A DNA stretch of 64,000 nucleotides from Candidatus Limnocylindrales bacterium (GTDB lineage Bacteria; Desulfobacterota; Binatia; UBA1149; CAITLU01): contig DATNBU010000042.1 in assembly GCA_035571835.1 (NCBI GenBank), positions 35,359 to 99,358 on the forward strand, given 5' to 3'. A program made the translations under genes and the position numbers. Positions 53,638 to 61,338 of this stretch are shown here, piece after piece. Numbering within the stretch: position 1 is the stretch's first letter; each line of letters begins with the position of its first letter. The notes beneath the pieces were generated by a model that saw only the letters and a program-made list of their open reading frames with translations, ran no database searches and was not told where the DNA came from.

Positions 53638-54684
53638 TTACGCGCGATCCGCTCGTGCTCGCTCCCGGGTTTCGGCGAGCGCACGTTTCCAGCGCATTCG
53701 TGCGCGGTCGTCGCCGTCGATCGCGAAGTCCGCAAAATAGAAGATCAGCCGTTCGGCAACGCCCGCGTATTTTCGCGACAGCGTTGCCGGAAGGTCGTCC
53801 CATGTGGAGGTCACCGCGTACTCTTCGAGCATGCGGTCGGTTACGGTCGCCGCCATCGCGGACATATCGCCTTCGCGCTGGAGCTGATGAAGACGCTCGG
53901 AGATCCCGTGCCAGCCGTGCAGCTCGAACACGCCGGCGTACGCGGGCGTCGAACCGTAGAACGCGATCTGCATTCGCGTGCGCTCGCGACTGGTCTCTCG
54001 CTCTTCGTCGCTGTCGCCGACGATCGTAAAGACCGGGCACGCAAGCTTGATCGACTTCGGATCGCGGCCGGCCTTGCGTGCGCCCTTCTCGACGTTCGGG
54101 CGCACGATCTCGTCGAGGAACTTCGTCGAATGAAAGGGATGGATATGGATGCCGTCGGCGACTTCGCCCGCGGCTTGCAGCATCCACGGCCGCACGGCGG
54201 CCACGTAGATCGGAACTTCGGGATGCTCGATCGCACCGGGGCTCCACATGCCGAGCAGGTTCATGTTGTAGAACTCGCCTCGGAAATCGAGACGTTCGGT
54301 GCCCTGGAACGCGCGAAAGATCGCGCGCACGGCGCGCACGTACTCGCGAAGCCGCGAGCCCGGATGATCGTAAACCGACGAGAAGCGCCGCTCGATGTGC
54401 GCCTTGACCTGCGTGCCGAGCCCGAGCGTGAACTTGCCGCGGCTGGCCTCGGCAAGCTCCCAGGCGATCTGCGCCGTTACCATCGGGCTGCGCGGAAACG
54501 CCGTCGCGATCGCAGTTCCGATGTCGAGCTCCGGAGCTGCAAGGATCGATGCGACGCAGTTGAGATAAGCGGTGCGGCCGCCTTCGGCCATCTGAATGCC
54601 GTCGAATCCGACGTCCGCCCACTGCCGCGCTCTGTCGCCGGCGGCATGAAGCTCGAGTCCGAATCCGAACGCGTCGAGCTTCAT
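53638..54684 (-). CDS. LLM-class F420-dependent oxidoreductase
   Basis: The 348-aa TIM-barrel protein starts MKLDAFGFGLELHAAGDRA and has the LLM signatures DGIQMAEGGRTAYLN, FTLGLGTQVKAHIERRF, PIYVAAVRPWMLQAAGEVADG and PNVEKGARKAGRDP. It belongs to the TIGR03617-type F420 group (from memory). ATG at 54684. Its coding region ends 24 bp from the 26-bp tandem array, convergent with the MqsA-like gene. Substrate unknown. Confidence 0.88.
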   Translation of the reverse strand: MKLDAFGFGLELHAAGDRARQWADVGFDGIQMAEGGRTAYLNCVASILAAPELDIGTAIATAFPRSPMVTAQIAWELAEASRGKFTLGLGTQVKAHIERRFSSVYDHPGSRLREYVRAVRAIFRAFQGTERLDFRGEFYNMNLLGMWSPGAIEHPEVPIYVAAVRPWMLQAAGEVADGIHIHPFHSTKFLDEIVRPNVEKGARKAGRDPKSIKLACPVFTIVGDSDEERETSRERTRMQIAFYGSTPAYAGVFELHGWHGISERLHQLQREGDMSAMAATVTDRMLEEYAVTSTWDDLPATLSRKYAGVAERLIFYFADFAIDGDDRARMRWKRALAETRERARADRA

Positions 54685-54791
54685 CGCAGCACGCTCCGGT
54701 GGTCGGGAGATGAAATCATCGTGGCCTCCTTCCGAACAAACGGCACGCGCGGGCCGTAAGCTCCGCCCCGTGCCGCCGCCGGCGGAAGGCT

Positions 54792-55286
54792 CTACGCGAA
54801 GGAACGGGCTGAAGAAACCGCCGGGCTCGAACTGGATTCGCCCGCGAGCGCGCGCTCCACCAGCGTATCGACGGCGACCGGGCCGGGCCCCGCCGTCGCG
54901 ATCCATGCGAAGAGGATGATGTAGAGAAACTCGACGAGACCGTAAAGGTCGCCGAACGACGAGACGTCTTTCCACTGCGCTGTCGCGATCGCGACTACCA
55001 TCGTGCCGATCAGCGGAAGTGCGGCAATGCGCGTGAAGAGCCCGATCAAGAGCAGCGTTCCGCACACGAGCTCGACCGACGCGACGAACGGCGCCTGCAG
55101 CTCCGGGTAAGGAATACCGAGCTCGCGGAAGAATCCGATCACCGAGTCGAGATCGTGGAGCTTTCCCCAGCCGGTCAGCATGAATGTCCAGCCGACGGCG
55201 ACGCGGGCTGCAAGCGGCGGCAGCCACGCAAGGTACGAACCGACACGCGACGGCAGAACGAAAAATACGGTGCGCAGAATTTCCAT
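54792..55286 (-). CDS. DoxX-family membrane protein
   Basis: The 164-aa protein has four hydrophobic segments (VGWTFMLTGWGKLHDLDSVI, APFVASVELVCGTLLLIGLF, IAALPLIGTMVVAIATAQW, LVEFLYIILFAWIA), the topology of DoxX/DUF417 proteins. Members accompany thiosulfate-quinone or catechol pathways or act as membrane redox partners; here the role is unknown. ATG at 55286 with GGAGGCCATCA upstream. It is the first gene of a minus-strand pair with the LLM gene, 107 bp apart. Confidence 0.85.
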   Translation of the reverse strand: MEILRTVFFVLPSRVGSYLAWLPPLAARVAVGWTFMLTGWGKLHDLDSVIGFFRELGIPYPELQAPFVASVELVCGTLLLIGLFTRIAALPLIGTMVVAIATAQWKDVSSFGDLYGLVEFLYIILFAWIATAGPGPVAVDTLVERALAGESSSSPAVSSARSFA

Positions 55287-55374
55287 TGATGGCCTCCAGA
55301 TCGGAACACGAAAAGCGTGTCCGTTTGGCGGCTCAGACGCCGGCGCGTCGGCCGGGTTACAACGCGGGGCGAGG

Positions 55375-57240
55375 TCAGTGGGGAGGTTTGCGCAGATTCT
55401 CCGAGCGGTCGAAGGCAATCCCGTACTTCTCGAGGATGCGCGGGCCCGCCTGGCGCGCGGCCTCGACGCTGAGGATCATCACGAAACCATCCTCGGTCTC
55501 GAGCCGGAGGTACTTGTCGGTCGTATTGTCGACGAGGTCGGCCAGGTGCGCGAGATCCCTCAGCGCCACGCCGTTGACGTTGCGCACGACGACGCTCTCC
55601 CAGTCGAGATAGCCGCGTCCGACCGGGCTCGGCAGTACCGTCGACAGGATGACCACCTGGCGCCGCTCGGCCGTAACGACGCCGCCCGATTCGGAGTAGG
55701 CCGCGAGCTTCGGTGGAACCTGGTCGTACAGGTCGAAGTATTCCCCGGTCAGCGGCTGGAACACCGCGCCGCCGAAGACGAGATACTCGGGCTCTTCGCC
55801 GAGACGGCGGCCGGGCACGAGCGGAGCCGTATCGGCCAGCTGGACCTCGACATCGCGAAGATTTCCGCCACGCAGCACCGACATCTCGAGTTTGGCTCCG
55901 ACCTGTTGTGCGCTGATGACCGCATCGAGCGAGACGCGGCCGTTTCCCGGCATCGCAACGGTCAGGTCGCCGGCGACCGGATAGCCGCCGATCGAGACGA
56001 TGACGTCGCCGCGCGCGAGTTGCCCGAATGCCGGACTGCCGAAGTCGACGCGCGTGACGAGGCCGCCAGACTGCCTGGGATTGAGCCCGATCGATTCGCG
56101 AAGCGCCGGGCTTTCGACCGGCTGAAGGCGCGCGCCGAGATGAGGGAAGCCGTCGTACTTCGCGTCGGCCACGTCATCGAGAAAGTGCCGCACGACCGGC
56201 GCAGGGACCATGTAGCCGACGCTCTCGGCCGCCTCGAGCATCTGCATCGAAATTCCGACGACGGCGCCGTCGCGCACGACCGGTCCGCCGCTGTTGCCGG
56301 GATTGATCGGCGCATCGATCTGCGCGATCAGCAGGTGCTCTTTCGAATGCGTGTAGGTTCCGACTTCGATGCGCGAGATCACGCCCGACGTCACCGACAG
56401 CGTCTCGCCGCCGACCGGAAAGCCATACGTCTGAACGTCTTCGTTGACGCCGGGAAGATCGCCGAGCGCGAGCGGCTTGGCGCCTTCGAAGAAGTGCTCG
56501 TCGGCAACCGTGAGCAACGCGAGATCGCAGTCGTGACCGATGTACGAAGCCTCGGCTTCGAACTGTTCGCCTGAGCCTGCCCTTTTGACCTCGATCCCGA
56601 CGGCGTCCGAGACGACGTGCGCATTGGTCAGCACGCGATGACCGTCGATGATCACGCCGGAGCCCGACGACGCCTGGGTGCCGGTCTTCTGCCACGGCGA
56701 GAAGAAGTCCGGCGGATTCGAGTACACGAGCACGCGCACGACGCTCGACTCGATCGATTCGGCGCGCGGAGGGGTCGGCCGCGCGGTGACAGGAGGAGCC
56801 GCCGGTTTGTCGGTTGGGCCGCCGCGATCCGTCGAAGGGCGATCCGGAAGGACGCCGCGGTCTCCGGGCAGAGGACGTTCGGGCGGACCGAGTCGATCGG
56901 CGCGCTCCACGCGCTCGGCGGGATCGGCACGATCGACGTGATGCGCACGATCGGCGTGGTCCGTTCGATCGATGTGATCCGCTCTGTCCGTCCGTTCGTT
57001 TCGATCGGTTTGATCGTTTGGATCGGTTCGATCCTGAGGCGCGCGTTCGGCCGGCGATGGTTCGGTGCGCTCAGCGGTCGACGCGCGATCCGCCGGCGCC
57101 GTCTGGTGCACGGAGCTGCCGGGTGGAGATTCGATTGCGCGGGCGCCCGAGGCGATTCCCGCGATGCAAACGAGCAGAACCGCGCCTCGCAAACGCGATC
57201 GCTCGTGCGCGCCGGATTGGCGCCTCCATCGTCGTTTCAT
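55375..57240 (-). CDS. DegP/HtrA-like serine protease with two PDZ-like domains
   Basis: The 621-aa product has a signal peptide ending SGARA, a long charged linker of DRxD-type repeats (about 70-116), and a trypsin-like domain with His208 (LTNAHVV), Asp239 (HDCDLALL) and Ser317 (PGNSGGPV), then PDZ-like regions such as GGLVTRVDFGSPAFGQLARGD. It is a periplasmic protein-quality protease or chaperone. The linker replaces the usual short spacer. ATG at 57240. Related bacteria have similar linkers, but this one is long. Confidence 0.88.
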   Translation of the reverse strand: MKRRWRRQSGAHERSRLRGAVLLVCIAGIASGARAIESPPGSSVHQTAPADRASTAERTEPSPAERAPQDRTDPNDQTDRNERTDRADHIDRTDHADRAHHVDRADPAERVERADRLGPPERPLPGDRGVLPDRPSTDRGGPTDKPAAPPVTARPTPPRAESIESSVVRVLVYSNPPDFFSPWQKTGTQASSGSGVIIDGHRVLTNAHVVSDAVGIEVKRAGSGEQFEAEASYIGHDCDLALLTVADEHFFEGAKPLALGDLPGVNEDVQTYGFPVGGETLSVTSGVISRIEVGTYTHSKEHLLIAQIDAPINPGNSGGPVVRDGAVVGISMQMLEAAESVGYMVPAPVVRHFLDDVADAKYDGFPHLGARLQPVESPALRESIGLNPRQSGGLVTRVDFGSPAFGQLARGDVIVSIGGYPVAGDLTVAMPGNGRVSLDAVISAQQVGAKLEMSVLRGGNLRDVEVQLADTAPLVPGRRLGEEPEYLVFGGAVFQPLTGEYFDLYDQVPPKLAAYSESGGVVTAERRQVVILSTVLPSPVGRGYLDWESVVVRNVNGVALRDLAHLADLVDNTTDKYLRLETEDGFVMILSVEAARQAGPRILEKYGIAFDRSENLRKPPH

Positions 57241-57412
57241 TCCCGAGGCCTCACCGATAGACCGTCCGAAGCGTCCACAAAGCCCACCGCCTCAGGCTTT
57301 AACCGTGCTGGCGTGCAGGTGCGACATGCCGCCATGACAGGGTGGCAATGTCGCACGCCGGACGTCCATGGCATACGACCGGCGACCGACTCGGTAGCGG
57401 AGAAGAAACCCC

Positions 57413-58510
57413 ATGCATTTCGGCATCGCCTTCCCATCCTGGATCGAGGCCTGGCGCGACTGCGAGGTCGCCGAGGCCGAAGGATTCACCCATGCGTGGT
57501 TCTACGACACGCAGCTCCTGTGCTCGGACGTCTATGCGACGATGGCGCTCGCCGCGGAGCACACGCGCACGATGAAGCTCGGCACGCTGGTCGCGATCCC
57601 GAGCAATCGCATCGCGCCGGTGACCGCCAGCGCGATCGCGACCATCAACGCGATCGCGCCCGGGCGCGTCATCCTCGGCGTCGGCACCGGCTTCACCGGA
57701 CGCAATACGATGGGGCTTCCTCCCCTGCCCGTCGCGCGCATGGTCGAGTACGTCGGGCAGGTTCGCGGGCTGCTCGCCGGCGAGGACGTGCTGATCCGCG
57801 ACGGCCAGTACGAACGATGGATCCGCCTGCTTTCGAAAGACCGGCGGATCGGCTGCATCAATCTCGACGATCCGATTCCGATCCACATCGCGGCCAACGC
57901 GCCGAAGGCGCTCGCGGCCGCCGGCGAAGCGGGTGACGGATGGATCACCGTGGCGCAGGATCTCGCGGGCCTCCAAAGCGGCAGCAAGGCCGTCATGGAC
58001 TCGGCCGCAGCGCATGGCCGCTCCTTCGCGAGCGGCGCCGGCGGCAAGCCGTACACGACGATGCTGACGACCGGCTGCATTCTCGCGCCCGGAGAGCCGG
58101 CGGCAAGCGAGCGCGTCGTGCGTCGCGTCGGCCCGGTGACGGTCGTCGGGGTGCACGCGATCTGGGAGAGCTCGCGCGGCGGTCACGGCTTCGGTCTCGT
58201 CAACGACGATCTCGCCCATGCGTTCGACGACTACATCGAAGGATACGCCGCCGGCCACGCCTCGCCGCCCGACCGCCGCTACCTCGACGTGCACGAGGGC
58301 CACATGATGTACCTGAAGCCGGGCGAGGAGGCGTTCGTGATCCCCGAAATGATTCCCGTGCTGTCACTGACCGGAAATCCCGACGAAGTTCTCGAACGCT
58401 GCCGGACACTCGCCGGCGCCGGCGTCGACAACCTCGCGCTGCAAGCCGTCCCCGGCATGGCCCGCGACCTGATCGAAGAGTTCAGCCGCCACGTCATCCG
58501 CCGAATGTAA
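57413..58510 (+). CDS. LLM-class F420-dependent oxidoreductase
   Basis: The 365-aa TIM-barrel protein starts MHFGIAFPSWIEAWRDCEVA and has LLM motifs FTHAWFYDTQLLCSD, MKLGTLVAIPSNRIAPVTAS, GRVILGVGTGFTGRNTMG and PIPIHIAANAPKALAAAGEAGDGW, with an extra C-terminal region of about 60 aa. It may act on a substrate of xenobiotic or lipid type; unknown. ATG at 57413. Divergent from the DegP-like gene, 172 bp away. Confidence 0.88.
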   Translation: MHFGIAFPSWIEAWRDCEVAEAEGFTHAWFYDTQLLCSDVYATMALAAEHTRTMKLGTLVAIPSNRIAPVTASAIATINAIAPGRVILGVGTGFTGRNTMGLPPLPVARMVEYVGQVRGLLAGEDVLIRDGQYERWIRLLSKDRRIGCINLDDPIPIHIAANAPKALAAAGEAGDGWITVAQDLAGLQSGSKAVMDSAAAHGRSFASGAGGKPYTTMLTTGCILAPGEPAASERVVRRVGPVTVVGVHAIWESSRGGHGFGLVNDDLAHAFDDYIEGYAAGHASPPDRRYLDVHEGHMMYLKPGEEAFVIPEMIPVLSLTGNPDEVLERCRTLAGAGVDNLALQAVPGMARDLIEEFSRHVIRRM

Positions 58511-58582
58511 AAACTCTCACCAGCGGATCTGCGGCGTGAAGCGGGGCACGCGGTGAAACGACAACATCGCGAGGGCGGGCGG

Positions 58583-58654
58583 CGTGGGCGTGCCCGCGTG
58601 CGAGTCGTTCCGCAGCGAAGCGAGGACTAAAGCGAGCGCGCGGGCATGCCCACG
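58583..58654. repeat. GC-rich palindromic element (related to the 7703/11175 family)
   Basis: CGTGGGCGTGCCCGCG (58583-58598) pairs with the reverse complement at 58639-58654 with one G-U. The 40-nt loop includes CGCAGCGAAGCGAGGACTAA, sharing AGCGAAGCGA with the loops of the 7703 and 11175 elements. It lies between the convergent LLM and RRM genes. Confidence 0.6.
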
Positions 58655-58726
58655 TCGACAGCCCTTACGCGCCGAGGCCCGTCGCGAGCAGCGGCGACGC
58701 GCGCCGCGACCACCGGCGACGCGCAC

Positions 58727-58757
58727 AAAAAAAGGCCGCGCTCTTTCGAGCGCGGCC
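58727..58757 (-). terminator. Intrinsic terminator of the RRM gene
   Basis: On the minus strand GGCCGCGCTC pairs with GAGCGCGGCC over 10 bp with a GAAA tetraloop and is followed by seven T (58733-58727). It ends the RRM transcript. Confidence 0.92.
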
Positions 58758-58794
58758 TCTGATTCGCCTGCCGGATGCGGCAGTCGCGAAACTA

Positions 58795-59160
58795 CTAGTA
58801 GCGACGGCCTCCGCCGCCACCGCCGCCGCCGTAACCACCGCCGCCGCCGCCGCCGCCGCGGCCACCGTAACCACCACCACCGCCGCCGCCGCCGCCGCCA
58901 CGAGGACGATCCTCGCGAGGCTTGGCTTCGTTCACGGTGAGGGCACGGCCCTCATGCTCGCGACCGTTCAGTCCCTCGATGGCCGCAGCCGCTTCCGACT
59001 CACTTCCCATCTCGACGAAACCGAAGCCCTTGCTCCTGCCCGTGTCGCGATCGGAGATGACCTGCGCGCTCTGCACATTGCCGTATGCTCCAAACAATTC
59101 CTCGAGGCCCGAACTATCGACACCGAAGCTCAGGTTACCGACGTACAACTTCTTACCCAT
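58795..59160 (-). CDS. Cold-inducible-type RNA-binding protein with one RRM and a Gly-rich tail
   Basis: The 121-aa protein has a single RRM with RNP2 LYVGNL (5-10) and RNP1 KGFGFVEM (44-51), then GRALTVNEAKPREDRPR and a Gly-rich tail ending GGRRY. It binds single-stranded RNA and probably aids cold adaptation or translation. ATG at 59160 is preceded by AAGGAG. The long leader upstream (to about 59360) may be a cold-responsive 5' UTR with the hairpin at 59226-59246. A strong terminator follows the gene. Confidence 0.93.
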   Translation of the reverse strand: MGKKLYVGNLSFGVDSSGLEELFGAYGNVQSAQVISDRDTGRSKGFGFVEMGSESEAAAAIEGLNGREHEGRALTVNEAKPREDRPRGGGGGGGGGGYGGRGGGGGGGGYGGGGGGGGRRY

Positions 59161-59728
59161 TGTGATGAACTCTCCTTAACTAGAACTGGGTATCCACCCG
59201 CATTCTACTTTCTTGCGTGTTCTGCCGGGCCGATCGATTCGGCCCGTGAAGGTAGGTGTGGACGACTGAGGGGAAGGATGCGGGACTGCAAAGGTCGCGT
59301 ACCTGATCTCGTTCGACTAACCGACCGGGCGCTATCCTACTCAACTACAAAGATAGGTACAGGGGTCCGGGCACGTTTTCCCAAACGCTGTCCTCGCGAC
59401 GGAGGGGTCAGCTGATTTCCAATCGTCCGGCCCCAGTCTGCCCCCGGATCGAGACGGTTGCTCCAGCGGAGCACGTAACCCGTGAAATCACAGGAGTTTT
59501 TCGGGATTTGGCCAGCATCACGCACGGCCTGACGCGTCCTGGGGCGGCTTCCCGGCATAAGACATCACAAGTTCGTCGCGGAACAGGTCCTGCGGGCCAG
59601 AAAAAATTTGTTGCTGCGGCATGCCCTGGTGTCAGGAGGCGACCACTTCCAGCGCGGGCATGGCAGGGCGACAGGCAAGATGTCACCGCGTCGGGCCGTA
59701 GCAACGTTGAACGCGGACGCGCGGCGAG
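59161..59728. other. Intergenic region of 568 bp between the RRM gene and the Anbu gene (both minus strand)
   Basis: Likely contents are the RRM gene promoter and long leader (59161 to about 59360), with an 8-bp GC hairpin CGGGCCGA/TCGGCCCG at 59226-59246. The part next to the Anbu stop holds GAGGGGTCAGCTGA (about 59402-59415) and AGAAAAAATTTG (59599-59610) but no clear terminator. No gene is supported. Confidence 0.5.
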
Positions 59729-60457
59729 TCACCACTTCAAGTCGGGCAACTCGCGGAACACTCTGCGCACGCCCTCGCGCCAGTCGGAGCTCAGCGCGAC
59801 GTAGTACGGATCGCCCTGCTCGAAGCGGTGTCGAAGCCGAATGGCGAGGCTGTCGCGTTCGTAGCACACCAGATCGATGGGCATGCCCACCGAAAGATTG
59901 CTGCGCATCGTCGAATCGAAAGATACCAGCACGCACTTGGTCGCGTCGGCCAGCGATGTGGCGGGCACGATGACCCGGTCGATGATCGGCTTGCCGTACT
60001 TGGCTTCGCCCGTCTGCAGGAACGGCGTGTCGTCGCCGGCCTCGATGAAATTGCCCTCCGCATAGATGCGGAACAGCCGCGGCGGTTCGCCCCGCAGCTG
60101 CCCGCCGACGATGAACGACGCGTTGAACGCGATCGGTCCGGTGCCGAGGTGAGGTGCGTCGCGGCGCTCGACGTCCCGCATCGCGTCCGAGACACGCAGC
60201 ACGACGTCGAACATGGTTCGTGCGGTCCACAGGTTGGGAGAATCCGCTTCGACGTCGCAGCGCTGCTTCAGCAGGCTGACGACCGCCTGCGTCCCGGCGA
60301 GGCTGCCGGAGCTCAGCAGGACGATCGCCCGGTCGCCGGCCTTCTCGAACACGGTCATCTTGCAGAACGTTGCAAAGTTGTCGACGCCCGCGTTGGTACG
60401 CGAGTCCGACGCGAGGACAAGTCCATCCTCGAGCAGCACGCCGACGCAATAGGTCAA
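59729..60457 (-). CDS. Anbu-type bacterial proteasome homologue
   Basis: The 242-aa Ntn-hydrolase starts MTYCVGVLLEDGLVLASDSRTNAG, matching Anbu (BPH). Thr2 would be the nucleophile after Met removal, with Asp18 and Lys33 (FCKM) as expected for the proteasome fold. Downstream it has the long Anbu-like C-terminal region. The start is a TTG at 60457 that overlaps the transglutaminase stop (TTGA), so it is translated from the same message. Its substrate is not known; the Anbu cluster usually works in peptide or protein turnover. Confidence 0.9.
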   Translation of the reverse strand: MTYCVGVLLEDGLVLASDSRTNAGVDNFATFCKMTVFEKAGDRAIVLLSSGSLAGTQAVVSLLKQRCDVEADSPNLWTARTMFDVVLRVSDAMRDVERRDAPHLGTGPIAFNASFIVGGQLRGEPPRLFRIYAEGNFIEAGDDTPFLQTGEAKYGKPIIDRVIVPATSLADATKCVLVSFDSTMRSNLSVGMPIDLVCYERDSLAIRLRHRFEQGDPYYVALSSDWREGVRRVFRELPDLKW

Positions 60458-61263
60458 GATGCGATCTCTTCTGTTCGTACCATGAAGCTCTCGAGGGTCG
60501 TCGGTCCGAAGGTGGTGGTGAGCGCAACGTCCGCCGCGTCTCTGCCCCTGGCAATGAGGATACGGCCGATGCGCGGCATGTTGTTGCGGGGATCGAACGT
60601 ATACCAGCCGTCGCCCAGGTACGCTTCGAACCAGGCGGCGAAGTCCATCGGCGCGTACGGCGGAGGCATGCCGATGTCACCGAGATATCCGGTGCAGTAT
60701 CGCGCCGGAATGTTGACGCAGCGGCACAGCGTGACGGCCAGGTGGGCAAAGTCGCGACACACGCCCTGGCGATCCGTGAAAGCCTGAAAGGCCGTCTTCG
60801 TCGGACTCGAAAGACCGTAGCCGAACTGGATGTGGTTGTGGACGAAATCGCAAATGGCCTGCACACGGTTCCATCCGCTCGGTCCCTGGCCGAACAGGCT
60901 CCACGCCGTTTCGGCGAGCAGATCGGTCTCGCAGTAACGACTTCCCAGCAGATAGAGCAGCGTTTCCTGGGGAAGCGACTGCACCGGACGCTGCTCGAGC
61001 CATGGGGAGGCGACCTCGACGTTGCCGGAGTCGGACACGATACCGTCGGCGCTGATTCGAAACGTGCCAGCCGGCGCGACGAGCCGGCTGCACCAGTTCC
61101 CGAATGAATCGCGGTAGGCCGCGACCGGAACGGAGGGATTGAGCAGCAGGTGATCGGGTTTGATGATGTCCGACGCCCGGCTGTAGTGGACGTTCAGTGT
61201 GGCGATCATCGGTGTCGGCTGTGGGCACTGATAGGTTAGTTCGTATCCGACTCGGATCTGCAT
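60454..61263 (-). CDS. Transglutaminase-like (papain-fold) protein
   Basis: The 269-aa protein has the transglutaminase core CVN-type region with Cys169 in QGVCRDFAHLAVTLCR and DPRNN with Asp224. The usual HAW is MDFAAWFEAYLG: the His position reads Ala, so activity is uncertain. It overlaps the Anbu gene by 4 nt and precedes it in the mRNA, as in known Anbu clusters. It may cleave or cross-link peptides. ATG at 61263 follows GAAGG. Confidence 0.85.
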   Translation of the reverse strand: MQIRVGYELTYQCPQPTPMIATLNVHYSRASDIIKPDHLLLNPSVPVAAYRDSFGNWCSRLVAPAGTFRISADGIVSDSGNVEVASPWLEQRPVQSLPQETLLYLLGSRYCETDLLAETAWSLFGQGPSGWNRVQAICDFVHNHIQFGYGLSSPTKTAFQAFTDRQGVCRDFAHLAVTLCRCVNIPARYCTGYLGDIGMPPPYAPMDFAAWFEAYLGDGWYTFDPRNNMPRIGRILIARGRDAADVALTTTFGPTTLESFMVRTEEIAS

Positions 61264-61338
61264 TGGTTCGTCGCCTTCTGGGTTGATGCTGTCGGCCAGG
61301 GTCCGCCGGGTGGAAGGCCCGTCGCGGTTCGCGAGGGG

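Noticed and set aside
59280..59360. tRNA-like sequence on the minus strand (D-arm-like TAGTTGAGTAGGATAGCGC)
   Set aside because: The T-arm and acceptor stem do not pair and no anticodon arm of five base pairs can be drawn.
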